From DATKDU01 sp035649415 (GTDB lineage: Bacteria; Planctomycetota; Planctomycetia; Pirellulales; Pirellulaceae), in assembly GCA_035649415.1 (NCBI GenBank), contig DASRJP010000422.1, positions 1 to 22,775 of the forward strand: a DNA stretch of 22,775 bases. Reading direction: 5' to 3'. Of the stretch, positions 1 through 7,364 are shown piece by piece. A model generated the notes under the pieces. It did no database searches. It saw nothing but the letters and a program-made list of their open reading frames with translations, and had not been told where the DNA came from. Position 1 is the first letter of the stretch, and each line of letters starts with the position of its first letter. The translations under genes and the position numbers were made by a program.

Positions 1-269
1 ACGATCGTCGCCACGCCGACCAGCGGCCGGAGGTCCGACGCTGTTTGACCATCGAACCAGTGAATGGCGTCCACGACGAGCACGCCGACGGTGACCAGCG
101 CAGCGGTGGCGAACACTGCCTCCACCCACCGCGGCGTGTGCTGATTCCCCAAGAGCAGTTGCAAGGCGCATTTGCAGACCAGCACCAGGCTCAGCGAAAA
201 TGCACCCAGCAGAAACAAATCCGAGATCGGAAAAATGGCCAGCAAGTCGAGCATTGTCCTCTGTTCCAT
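1..269 (-). CDS. Small membrane protein, partial (C-terminus outside the window)
   Basis: The minus strand is open from an ATG at 269 to the window edge, giving about 89 residues with no stop. The translation starts MEQRTMLDLLAIFPISDLFLLG. It has two hydrophobic segments: about residues 11-40, probably one or two helices, and about residues 62-75 (FATAALVTVGVLVVD). Composition and hydrophobic pattern are those of a real membrane protein. The opposite-strand reading of the same bases is a Gln/His/Arg-rich sequence typical of an antisense shadow. An alternative in-frame ATG lies at 332, and no convincing SD favours either start. I do not recognise the family. It is divergent from the SirB1-like gene that begins at 627. 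Confidence 0.6.
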   Translation of the reverse strand, partial: MEQRTMLDLLAIFPISDLFLLGAFSLSLVLVCKCALQLLLGNQHTPRWVEAVFATAALVTVGVLVVDAIHWFDGQTASDLRPLVGVATI

Positions 270-626
270 CCGCAGCCGCACGCAAGCCTTGACCTCTCGA
301 TAAACTTTGGATGCGGCAGTTTCGCGGCACATCCCCACAGCATTCCAGCGTAATTGAACCCTGCCGCTGGCCGATAGTTTCGAGCCGAAAACCCAGTCCC
401 GAAACATCGCTGCGTTCACGAATCGATCCGCGGCAAGTGAAAAATGGATTCAAGAAATAGTTGGAAAACAGAGTTGACATGGCTCGTCGGCAGTTGCCCC
501 AAGTGGTCAAAAAGAGGCTTGATGCGCTCGCATGGAAACTGCAAGCAAGAGCGTTCAAGGCAAATCGCGCGATTTTTGCGTTGTGATAAGATACGCGTAA
601 GAATCAACTCGCTCGGTGGTGCTGCG
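270..626. other. Divergent intergenic region, no gene seen
   Basis: This 357-bp gap separates a leftward membrane-protein gene (start 269) from a rightward exported protein (start 627), so it should carry both promoters. The rightward reading frame is open from 444, but residues from 444 to 627 do not look like protein, and a clean signal peptide begins at 627. A 10-bp perfect palindrome, ATCGCGCGAT, lies near 564. I could not place a convincing -35/-10 pair. Confidence 0.4.
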
Positions 627-1631
627 ATGTTTTTTGCCTGGCGGCTGGCGGCGCTCCTCGCATTCGGCCTGTGCACAGCACTGGTGGGAAGGCTCGACGC
701 CCAACCTGCCGACGGTCCGAACGCTCCCAACCGCCATCGTCGAGAGCAGCTTCAGCAGTGGATCGAACAGCTCGACGCCGACAGTTACGAAGCCCGCGAA
801 ACGGCTACGCGGCAATTAATTGCCGCCGGAGAAGAGGCCCAGCCGCTGGCGGAGACAGCCATCGGGCACAAGTCGCCGGAAGTGCGTTTTCGAGCCGCGG
901 CTATTCTCCAGGCTCTCCAACAAAAGCCGCTGCGGGAACTGGAGCAGGAAGTCATCGGCTTTGCGTCGCAGAAGGAGGAGCAGCTCGACGTCGAGCGCGG
1001 CATGTGCCTGGTCTCACGGATTCTCGATCCGCACGTGCGCGAGCCGGAGCTGGTCAAAAAGCTTGACGAGTTAGCGGAAAAGGTGCGCCGGCGGCTGGGC
1101 AAGGAGATCGATCCAGCCCAAGCCGACCCCCAAATGGCCGTGGCGGCACTGAAGCATGTGCTGTTTGAAGATTGCGGTTTTCGCGGCAATCAGGACGATT
1201 ACAACAATCCCAACAATTGTTCGCTGGGCTTTGTTCTGGCGACTGGAAAAGGAAAGCCGGTGCTGCTGGGACAACTGCTGGTCGCGGTGGCGCGGCGGCT
1301 CAAAATTCCTCTGGTCGGCGTACCAGTTACTGGGCAGTACCTGGTGAAGTACGACGGCTCGCGGGCGCCGGCGGGTTATTCCCGCGACGATATCTATCTG
1401 CACCCCTTTCAAAACGGAAAAATCCTCAGTCGCGCCGATCGGGCCCGCGAATATCCAGACTACGATCCCGACCGGATGGTGCCGGCCGCCACGAATCGGG
1501 AAACGCTCAGCCGCATTCTGCGCAATATCGTCGAGGACCTCGATGAGCGTGACGATGCCGTGGCGCCGCACAAGAGACGCCTGACGGAAACGATGCTGGA
1601 GCTGCTGTCGTCGCAGATCGTCAGCCCGTGA
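627..1631 (+). CDS. Exported SirB1/transglutaminase-like protein with HEAT-like N-terminus
   Basis: The protein has 334 residues. Residues 1-25 (MFFAWRLAALLAFGLCTALV...) form a signal peptide, which fixes the start at 627 although the frame is open from 444. Residues 45-100 resemble a HEAT/armadillo unit (ARETATRQL, then SPEVRFRAAAILQAL). Residues 165-245 match the Transglut_core2 pattern of the SirB1 family: ALKHVLFEDCGFRGN, NNPNNCSLGFVL, then GKPVLLGQLLVAVARRLKIPLVGVPVTGQYLVKY (residues about 209-242). In SirB1 relatives the last block usually reads GHFL. Here it is GQYL, so the usual His position is Gln237, and Cys198 is the only nearby candidate nucleophile. The fold call is good, but catalysis is doubtful. 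A structural or peptidoglycan-linked role cannot be told from sequence. Confidence 0.75.
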   Translation: MFFAWRLAALLAFGLCTALVGRLDAQPADGPNAPNRHRREQLQQWIEQLDADSYEARETATRQLIAAGEEAQPLAETAIGHKSPEVRFRAAAILQALQQKPLRELEQEVIGFASQKEEQLDVERGMCLVSRILDPHVREPELVKKLDELAEKVRRRLGKEIDPAQADPQMAVAALKHVLFEDCGFRGNQDDYNNPNNCSLGFVLATGKGKPVLLGQLLVAVARRLKIPLVGVPVTGQYLVKYDGSRAPAGYSRDDIYLHPFQNGKILSRADRAREYPDYDPDRMVPAATNRETLSRILRNIVEDLDERDDAVAPHKRRLTETMLELLSSQIVSP

Positions 1632-1718
1632 ACCGCGACGTGGTCGCTTGTCGCTAGCGAGGAGTCGCCGTAAGCTACCGGTGGAGCCGCTGTGCGCCAC
1701 CTTTCGACGGGTGACCTC

Positions 1719-2195
1719 ATGAATAGCTCGGTGGAAATCGCCTTTGACTGTCTGCCGCTGCGGTCGATCCCGCGGCTGGATGTGCCGATCGACGCGTCCC
1801 CCAAGTTCCGCCAGCGGTGCGAGCGAATCAAGCAAGCGATGGAGAAGCATGGCTCGCACAATTCTTATTTTCTGTACAACGCGGCCTGCAAGTTCCATCT
1901 CACCAACAAGGAGGATTTTGCCACCATCGAGTTTCGCTTCGAAGGGACCGTGCTGACGGACGCCAGCGATCTGCACACCCAGACCGCCGACTTGCAGGTG
2001 GACCTGGTACGGGAGACATGCGACTGGCTGACGGCGCCCGTCGTCGCCTGGTTTGCCCAGACCGTGAGCGAAGCGGTCAAGGTGGAATTCGACAGGTACA
2101 TCGAGGCGGGGGACCTGCAGAAGGCCAAGGAGCGGGCCGAGCGAATGCAGGCGGAGATGGAGAAGAGCGGGGGATACGTGGGGATGTATTTGTAG
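1719..2195 (+). CDS. Conserved-looking hypothetical protein, 158 aa
   Basis: The start at 1719 (MNSSVEIAFDCLPLRS) is preceded by GGTGA at SD distance. An in-frame ATG at 1692 would add nine unlikely residues. The protein has no signal peptide and no membrane helix, so it is probably cytosolic. Landmarks are FDCLPLRSIPRLDVP near the N-terminus, HNSYFLYNAACKFHL about residues 46-60, an FRFEGTVLTDA strand region, RETCDWLTAPVVAWF, and a charged C-terminal helix (DLQKAKERAERMQAEMEK) ending GGYVGMYL. I recall closely similar uncharacterised proteins in planctomycete genomes but cannot name a domain. It follows the SirB1-like gene on the same strand after 87 bp, so co-transcription is possible. Function unknown. 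Confidence 0.7.
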   Translation: MNSSVEIAFDCLPLRSIPRLDVPIDASPKFRQRCERIKQAMEKHGSHNSYFLYNAACKFHLTNKEDFATIEFRFEGTVLTDASDLHTQTADLQVDLVRETCDWLTAPVVAWFAQTVSEAVKVEFDRYIEAGDLQKAKERAERMQAEMEKSGGYVGMYL

Positions 2196-2217
2196 CCGGG
2201 ATGGTTGTCCAAATGAG

Positions 2218-2317
2218 GAATGTCGAAAGGCAAATGACGAAAGAATGCCGAAGCACCAATGACGATGGGCAGCGTTCGTCATTCGTGCTTCCTGCGACAT
2301 TTGGCTTTCGACATTCG
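2218..2317. repeat. Long gapped inverted repeat built from AATG(A/T)CGAA-type words
   Basis: The left arm (about 2218-2265) starts GAATGTCGAAAGGCAAATG and continues with GAAGCACCAATGACGA. The right arm (about 2276-2316) is its reverse complement with one gap: TCGTCATTCGTGCTTC, then GACATTTGGCTTTCGACATTC. The arms are separated by about ten bases, so the transcript could fold into a ~100-nt hairpin. It starts 23 bp after the stop of the 158-aa gene. It might act as a terminator or mRNA stabiliser, or be a non-autonomous repeat. There is no U-tract. Confidence 0.8.
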
Positions 2318-2496
2318 TTCGTCCCGCTAGCCCCTCGTTGCTAGCTTCGCCCTGGGCGCTCTGCCCAATCTGGTCAAGCCAGCCAGGACGCAAAATCTCT
2401 GCTGACATTATCGATTCCTGAAAGTTTGCGGGTTCGCCGGACGATAACAGGGCTACCGATTTCCACGTCCAGGATTGCGCCTGGGGCGAGGCGGTC

Positions 2497-2516
2497 GGTT
2501 CAGGGGGGCCTGAACC
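2497..2516. promoter_or_regulatory. Compact GC-rich hairpin in the TolC-gene leader
   Basis: GGTTCAGG is followed by a GGGG loop and the exact complement CCTGAACC. This 8-bp perfect stem ends 122 bp before the ATG at 2639. No T-tract follows, so an intrinsic terminator of classical form is not indicated. Whether it is transcribed is unknown. Confidence 0.4.
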
Positions 2517-2638
2517 ATCGGGAGTCGTGGGCAAGCTGACGTGCGGCTTCGAGCGAGCCGCGGCGGCAGGCTCACAGCACTCACGGACGACCGCGGCAGC
2601 CGCACCGGACGCCGCCAATCCTCAGGGAATGGGAATCG

Positions 2639-4927
2639 ATGAGCCGGCAACCCCGTACATCGCGGATGCTTTTGGTTTGTCTTCTGGCCGCATTGGCCGG
2701 ATGCCAGCCGATCCAGCCCTTCTACCTGCACGAGGACGGCGACCTTTCGCACTATCTCGACAAGGCCACACAGCCCGAAGTCCCAGATCTGCACCAGCCG
2801 CCGCTGGCCGAGGTAGAAAACACGCTCACTCCCTTCTCGCTGAATAATCCCGAACCGCGCGAGATATGGGACCTGTCGCTCGAGGAAGCGGTGCAGACCG
2901 CGCTCTTAAACACCCGGATCATCCGCGGCGGACAGGCCGCGCGGCTGCAAAACGGCCAGCTCGTCGCCGGCACGCAGGAAGGCTCCCTCGGCCTCAACTT
3001 CCGCGCGTTTGCCAGCACGCTCAATGTGGGCATCGCCGAATCGAACCCGGGCGGTCGGCAGGACGGCCCCAGCGTCGATGGCGGCATTGCCAATTCGCGG
3101 CAAGGCGTCGAAGCGGCGCTGTCTGAGTTCGATGCTCAACTGCGGATCGCGGGCACCGGCAACAACGGCGCCATCGTTTCCAGCACGCACCGGCCGCAGA
3201 ACATTCTGCCGTCGGGGCTCACCAACCAGTTCGTTTCTCCGGAGATCAGCGCCAAGCAAGGCGGTCTGCTCTTCGAATTGAGCAAGCGCACTGCCGAAGG
3301 CACCATCATCACCTACCGCAACACGAACAACCTCGATCAAGGAATCACCCGCGGCAGCGCCCAGAAATTCCCCAGCATCTGGACGGCGACGATCGAAACT
3401 GAAGTCCGCCATCCGCTGCTCCGCGGCCGCGGCTCGCAAATCAACCGCATGCCGATCGTCATCGCCCGCATCGGCACCGACCTGGAAATCATGAACCTCC
3501 AGGGGCAGCTCCAGGACATGCTCAATAACCTGGAAATCCGCTACTGGGATCTGTACTTCGCCTATCGCAATCTGGAAGCCTCGAAGGTGGGTCGCGACGC
3601 GACGCTCGAATCGTGGCGAAAGACGATCGCCGCCAAGGAAGCCGGGCGGGCATCGACGCAAGAGGAAGCCCAGGCCAAGGAGCAGTATTTCCAGTTCAAG
3701 AACCAGGTCGAGACCGCGCTGCGAAACGTCTACGACGCCGAAAACGAGCTGCGGCTCCTGATGGGTCTGTCCGCATCGGACGGCCGGCTGATCCGGCCGA
3801 TCACCGAGCCCACGCTGGCGCGGGTCACATTCGACTGGACCGACTCGCTCGTGGAATCGATCGCCCGCCGGCCGGAGCTGATCTCCAAGCGGTGGGAAAT
3901 CAAGCGCAGCGAGCTGGAGCTGATCTGGGCCCGCAACCAGCTTCTGCCGCAGCTCGACGTCGGCGGCGTCTATCGCTGGCTGGGCGTGGGCGACGAGCTG
4001 ATCAATGCCGACCGCAACGGCCGCAACTTCCAGGACCCGCCGGCAGCGGGGGGCGGCGTCGGCTCGACCGCCTACGATGAGCTGTTCGAAGGCAAGTTCC
4101 AGGAGTTTGGGATTTTCCTCAATGCCAACATGGCGATCGGCTTCCGCCGCGAGCTGGCCGGCGTGCGGCACGCCCAGTTGCGGCTGGCCCGCGAGAAAGC
4201 CTACCTGGAAGACATGGAGCTGGACGTCTCCACCGGCCTGGCCAAAGCGTGGCGGAACATCGATACCAACTACGAGCTGATGCAGACGAACGCCAACCGG
4301 CTGTTTGCCGCTCGCGAAGAGGTGGACGCGCGCCGGGCGCTGATCACGATCGGCCAGATCACGGCCGCCGATCCGGAATGGCTGCGGTCGATTCAACGCC
4401 TGAGCATTGACCAGACCACCTTCTGGCAGTCGGTTGCTGAATACAACAAGGCGATTGCCGACTACCACACCCGCAAGGGATCGATCCTGGAGTACAACGG
4501 CGTGGGCTTTGAAGAAGGGCCGTGGACCGACAAGGCGTACTGGGACGCCATGGGCCTGGCCCGCCAGCGCGACGCCGGTCATTACATCGACTATGGCTGG
4601 ACGCGGCCGGCAGTGGTCAGCCGCGGTGCAGCGCCGCAGGGGCATAGCGGTTCAGCCGCGGAGTCGATCGGTCGCGAAGGCGCCGAGGAGATCCCCACGC
4701 CGGCTCCGGCGCCGGGGGCTCAGCGGGAGAGCAACGAGCCGCAGAAGCTGGAGCCGATGCCCAAACCGGCGCCTCCCAGCCCCCAGCTAGAGACGCGCAA
4801 GCTGCTGACGCCTCCGCCAGCGGCCGCCGCCGTCAATCCGCTTCGCAGCGGCAGCGGCCACGATCGCAATGGCCTGCGGCGCGACGCAGGCGTGCAGCAG
4901 GTGCAGCATGTGGAGGAAGCGGAATAG
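2639..4927 (+). CDS. TolC-family outer-membrane efflux protein, lipidated, with proline-rich tail
   Basis: The protein has 762 residues. Residues 10-22 (MLLVCLLAALAGC) form a lipoprotein signal with Cys22 as the lipidation site; GGGAATGGGAA just upstream can serve as SD. Residues about 75-640 have the long-helix TolC/OEP organisation: WDLSLEEAVQTALLNT near the start, NLEIRYWDLYFAYRNLEASK, a LLMGLS motif, ARRPELISKRWEIKRSELELIWARNQLLPQLDVGG, and QLRLAREKAYLEDMELDVSTGLAKAWRNI. This family forms outer-membrane exit ducts for tripartite efflux or type I secretion. It is longer than E. coli TolC: there is extra sequence between residues 120 and 260 and a roughly 110-residue Pro/Ala/Glu-rich tail (APAPGAQ, PMPKPAPPSPQ). 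No membrane-fusion or RND partner is adjacent, so its pump is probably encoded elsewhere. Confidence 0.85.
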   Translation: MSRQPRTSRMLLVCLLAALAGCQPIQPFYLHEDGDLSHYLDKATQPEVPDLHQPPLAEVENTLTPFSLNNPEPREIWDLSLEEAVQTALLNTRIIRGGQAARLQNGQLVAGTQEGSLGLNFRAFASTLNVGIAESNPGGRQDGPSVDGGIANSRQGVEAALSEFDAQLRIAGTGNNGAIVSSTHRPQNILPSGLTNQFVSPEISAKQGGLLFELSKRTAEGTIITYRNTNNLDQGITRGSAQKFPSIWTATIETEVRHPLLRGRGSQINRMPIVIARIGTDLEIMNLQGQLQDMLNNLEIRYWDLYFAYRNLEASKVGRDATLESWRKTIAAKEAGRASTQEEAQAKEQYFQFKNQVETALRNVYDAENELRLLMGLSASDGRLIRPITEPTLARVTFDWTDSLVESIARRPELISKRWEIKRSELELIWARNQLLPQLDVGGVYRWLGVGDELINADRNGRNFQDPPAAGGGVGSTAYDELFEGKFQEFGIFLNANMAIGFRRELAGVRHAQLRLAREKAYLEDMELDVSTGLAKAWRNIDTNYELMQTNANRLFAAREEVDARRALITIGQITAADPEWLRSIQRLSIDQTTFWQSVAEYNKAIADYHTRKGSILEYNGVGFEEGPWTDKAYWDAMGLARQRDAGHYIDYGWTRPAVVSRGAAPQGHSGSAAESIGREGAEEIPTPAPAPGAQRESNEPQKLEPMPKPAPPSPQLETRKLLTPPPAAAAVNPLRSGSGHDRNGLRRDAGVQQVQHVEEAE

Positions 4928-4937
4928 GTGCGTGGGG

Positions 4938-5014
4938 AGGGTTCAGGGTTCAGCGAGCAAGATTGTTTGCATCCTGGGCGACCTCCGACCTCTCTGTCCT
5001 GAACCCTGAACCCT
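4938..5014. repeat. Inverted repeat of the word GGGTTCA between genes
   Basis: Left arm AGGGTTCAGGGTTCAG (4938-4953) and right arm CTGAACCCTGAACCCT (4999-5014) are perfect complements of 16 bp with a 45-bp spacer. The arm is itself a tandem double of GGGTTCA. It lies directly after the TolC-gene stop and ends 71 bp before the next ATG. It could act as a processing or termination hairpin. Confidence 0.8.
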
Positions 5015-5049
5015 AACAACTCCGCCCGTTAATCTGCCGCGCACCCTGC

Positions 5050-5084
5050 GGTTGTCTCCTGGGGCAAGACAGTAGGAGACAACC
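5050..5084 (+). promoter_or_regulatory. RBS-sequestering hairpin in front of the small membrane gene
   Basis: GGTTGTCTCCT (5050-5060) and AGGAGACAACC (5074-5084) are exact complements, giving an 11-bp perfect stem with a 13-nt loop. The 3' arm contains the SD AGGAG (5074-5078), 7 nt before the ATG at 5086. Folded mRNA would hide the ribosome-binding site. It could be a cis-acting translational switch or protein-binding site, or a DNA operator read by a dimeric regulator. Confidence 0.65.
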
Positions 5085-5085
5085 C

Positions 5086-5472
5086 ATGACGCTGCTAACG
5101 AACACCTACATTGCGTATCTGCTGATCAGTGCGGCCGTAACCGTTTGGGTGGCCCGCACGCTCCATCGCCGCGGTCGGCCGTTTCTGGTCAAAAACTTTC
5201 ACGGCGAAGAATCGCTGGCCGACAGCGTCAACGATCTGCTCGTCGTCGGCTTCTATCTGATCAACTTCGGCTACGTCGCCCTGGCGCTCAAGTACGGCGA
5301 TAAGCCGGCAGATGTGCAGGGGGCAATCGAGTTTCTGGCAACCAAGGTTGGTCTGGTGCTCATCATCCTGGGCGCGATGCACTTTCTGAACCTGCTCGTG
5401 TTCTCCCGGATCGGGCGCAAGGCAAGCCTGCCCCCCGTGCGGACTGCGAGCCCATTTGCAACCACGCACTAG
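5086..5472 (+). CDS. Small three-helix membrane protein, first of a tandem pair
   Basis: The protein has 128 residues and three predicted membrane helices: about 8-24, 50-68 and 88-106. Between helices 1 and 2 lies a basic motif, RRGRPFL (residues 28-34), then a charged stretch with SLADS. ATK (85-87) precedes helix 3, which ends with HF. The AGGAG SD supports this start and is buried in the stem at 5050-5084. The next gene encodes a clear paralog 45 bp downstream, so the two were probably made by tandem duplication and may form a hetero-oligomer. I do not recognise a named family. Function unknown. Confidence 0.75.
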   Translation: MTLLTNTYIAYLLISAAVTVWVARTLHRRGRPFLVKNFHGEESLADSVNDLLVVGFYLINFGYVALALKYGDKPADVQGAIEFLATKVGLVLIILGAMHFLNLLVFSRIGRKASLPPVRTASPFATTH

Positions 5473-5517
5473 CCGCCGCCGCTAACTTCCACTACTCACC
5501 ACCCACGACTCACCGCC

Positions 5518-5904
5518 ATGAACACGATGGTCTACACGCACGGCGCCTACGTCGCACTCGGGATTGCCGCCACGATCTGGGTGACCTGGACACTGAGCCG
5601 CCGCGGGCGTCCGTTTCTCGAGCGGTGGTGCGGCGATGCGTCACTGGCTGGCGCCTGGAGCCATCTCCTCAGCGTCGGCATCTACCTGTTGCACGTCGGA
5701 TGTTTGCTGCTGGCCCTGCGTCTGGGAACGACTGCCACGACGCAGGCCGAGGCGATCGAGCTAGTGGCGACCAAGATGGGAATCGTCCTTCTGGCGCTGG
5801 CCGTGACGCACTTTCTGCACGTCAAAGTGTTCTGGAGCATGCTGCGGACAATGCCGCCGGAGAAGGCAGCCTTCGACAATGCGGTGACGGTCCGTGGCGG
5901 GTGA
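5518..5904 (+). CDS. Small three-helix membrane protein, second of a tandem pair
   Basis: The protein has 128 residues, the same length as its upstream neighbour, and aligns with it nearly without gaps: VW-V--TLxRRGRPFL at residues 21-34 in both, SLA, LL-VG-YL, LAL, then AIE--ATK-G-VL and HF before the end of helix 3. Helices lie at about 9-26, 50-68 and 87-104. Outside these blocks many positions differ (for example the C-termini), so the duplication is old. Unlike the first copy it has no visible SD; the leader is CA-rich (CTCACCACCCACGACTCACC). It is followed by a palindrome-containing gap shared with the convergent DUF1501 gene. Function unknown. Confidence 0.75.
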   Translation: MNTMVYTHGAYVALGIAATIWVTWTLSRRGRPFLERWCGDASLAGAWSHLLSVGIYLLHVGCLLLALRLGTTATTQAEAIELVATKMGIVLLALAVTHFLHVKVFWSMLRTMPPEKAAFDNAVTVRGG

Positions 5905-5987
5905 GAGAGTGCGAGGGGTGTGAGAGTATGAGGGTGTGCGAGTTGTGGTTGTGCCAACGCTCCAATTACCCGCACACCTGCCCTCCG
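5905..5987. terminator. Word-repeat palindrome between convergent genes, possible bidirectional terminator
   Basis: The gap begins with repeated G-rich words (GTGAG, GTGCGAG, GTGTGAG, GTATGAG, GTGTGCGAG) up to about 5942. Its right part (about 5968-5990) reads ACCCGCACACCTGCCCTCC, an imperfect complement of GAGGGTGTGCGAG. The hairpin stands between the stop of the second small membrane gene and the stop of the convergent DUF1501 gene. Pairing is imperfect and there is no clean T-tract. Confidence 0.4.
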
Positions 5988-7364
5988 TCACGCCAATAGC
6001 TGCTCAATCACTTTCCCCTTGGACAGCGCCATCGGCCGGCCGATCGGCGTTTCCATTTCCTGGGCAAAGTCGATGTCCAGTGCCGAGAGCACCGTGGCGT
6101 GAATGTCCTCGATGTTGCGTGGATCGCGGACGTTGGCCTCGACGAGGTTTTTGACGTCCATTTTTGGATTCGGCGAATTCTCGCCGATCACCAGGCCGCC
6201 GCGAATGCCGCCGCCGGCCAGAGCCACGGTGAAGCCGTGCGGCCAGTGATCGCGGCCGCCACCATCCAGGCCGCGGATCACCGGCGTGCGGCCGAACTCG
6301 CCCCCCCAGAGCACGATCGTGCTGTCCAGTAGCTTTCGATTCTTAAGCTCCTTGATGAGTGCCGCAAAGGCCGGATCGAGAACCTTGTTCCGCTCGGCGA
6401 CCAGGGAGTGGTTGTTGGCGTGCGTGTCCCAGCCGTCGAGCGTGACTTCGACGCAGCGAACGCCAACTTCGATGAGCTGGACGGCGGCCAGGCAGCCGCG
6501 GCCAAACGGCGTGTCTCCGAATTCGCTCTTCAGATTTACGGAAGCCTTGCTCACGTCGAAGGCCTTGAGCTGGTCCGACTCCATCATCTTGCGGGCCGCC
6601 TGGATGGAGGTGCGGTGTAGGGTCTTATCGACATCGAGCCGCTTGAGCCGTCCGCGGGCGAACTGGCCTTCGACTACCTCCAGGTCGGCCAGACGCTTGG
6701 CCATGCGCGGAGCGGGCACACGGCCGTTCACATCGGGCACGGGACTGGAAGGATCGTACGTCTGGAATGCATCGAATTGGTCCCCGAGAAACCCGCCGCG
6801 GGCCGGCCATGGGCCAGGCAGAATGGAGACGTGCCGCGGAATTTCGACGTTGTCGCTCGTCTGGTGGCAAATGATCGCGCCCAACGAGGGATGGATTAGC
6901 GTCGGGTCGGGGCGAAAGCCGGTTTTGGCGTTGTAGGTCGCCCGCTCGTGGTCCCCTTCCTTGCTGACGACGCTGCGGACGAGCGAAATCGACACCATCT
7001 GCTCGGCGACCAAGGGGAGTCCGGCCGCAATGCGAGTTCCCTTCACGGCCGTCTCGATCCATTTGGTCCCGCCGGCATACTTGCTTTCCGGATCGGGGTG
7101 CGGATCGAACGTTTCAAACTGACTGGGGCCCCCTTGCATCCACAAGACGATCACTGACTTCGCCGGTTTGCCGCTGGGTTCCTTGTCCGCCGCCCGCGCC
7201 AGCCGCTCCGCCAGCGGCGTGAGCCAGCACAGCCCGGAAAGGCCAGCGGCTTTTAAAAGCGTCCGCCGATTGACGTGGGACAGCGAACCACAGGCAGAGC
7301 GGAGTCCGAAGTCCAAAGTCCAAGGTCCAAAGTCCGATCTTGCCGGGCCAATTTCGGGATTCAT
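5988..7364 (-). CDS. DUF1501 protein, Tat-exported
   Basis: With the start at 7364 (MNPEIGPARS) the protein has 458 residues. GAGGAAG lies 8 nt upstream, so this start is preferred over the in-frame ATG at 7415, which would overlap the upstream gene by 13 bp. A twin-arginine signal NRRTLLKAAGLSGLCWL occupies residues 32-48, preceded by an unusually long n-region derived from a palindromic repeat (residues 9-21). DUF1501 has a sulfatase/alkaline-phosphatase-like fold. Hallmarks seen are WMQGGPSQFETFDPHP near residues 75-90, GWDTHANN about 309, GEFGRTP about 352 and GRDHWPHG about 369. It follows a DUF1549/DUF1553 gene on the same strand, the usual planctomycete pairing. The two probably act together in the periplasm; the substrate is unknown. 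Confidence 0.88.
   Translation of the reverse strand: MNPEIGPARSDFGPWTLDFGLRSACGSLSHVNRRTLLKAAGLSGLCWLTPLAERLARAADKEPSGKPAKSVIVLWMQGGPSQFETFDPHPDPESKYAGGTKWIETAVKGTRIAAGLPLVAEQMVSISLVRSVVSKEGDHERATYNAKTGFRPDPTLIHPSLGAIICHQTSDNVEIPRHVSILPGPWPARGGFLGDQFDAFQTYDPSSPVPDVNGRVPAPRMAKRLADLEVVEGQFARGRLKRLDVDKTLHRTSIQAARKMMESDQLKAFDVSKASVNLKSEFGDTPFGRGCLAAVQLIEVGVRCVEVTLDGWDTHANNHSLVAERNKVLDPAFAALIKELKNRKLLDSTIVLWGGEFGRTPVIRGLDGGGRDHWPHGFTVALAGGGIRGGLVIGENSPNPKMDVKNLVEANVRDPRNIEDIHATVLSALDIDFAQEMETPIGRPMALSKGKVIEQLLA

Larger units (their letters stand above)
2196..2638. other. 443-bp intergenic region upstream of the TolC-family gene
   Basis: The first part (2218-2317) is a long gapped inverted repeat, listed separately. 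At 2326-2344 two copies of GCTAGC flank CCCTCGTT; a related string (GCTAGCGAGGAG) sits at about 1655, in the gap between the previous two genes. From about 2370 the sequence is unrepeated and should contain the TolC-gene promoter and leader, including a GATAAC string near 2443 and a compact hairpin at 2497-2516. No credible coding frame was found on either strand. Confidence 0.45.

Noticed and set aside
45..353. 102-codon plus-strand frame at the left edge
   Set aside because: It is the antisense shadow of the membrane-protein frame on the minus strand, which has clear hydrophobic segments.
444..626. N-terminal extension of the SirB1-like protein from ATG 444
   Set aside because: The extension has non-protein-like composition and would place the obvious signal peptide at residue 62.
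1071..2618. 515-codon open frame on the minus strand across the SirB1-like and 158-aa genes
   Set aside because: It is antisense to two genes with recognisable protein features, runs through an intergenic palindrome, and has an Arg/His/Gln-rich composition typical of GC-rich shadow frames.
2906..4645. 579-codon minus-strand frame inside the TolC-family gene
   Set aside because: The sense frame has a lipoprotein signal and TolC-family pattern over its full length. The antisense product has no domain or signal and is a codon-bias shadow.
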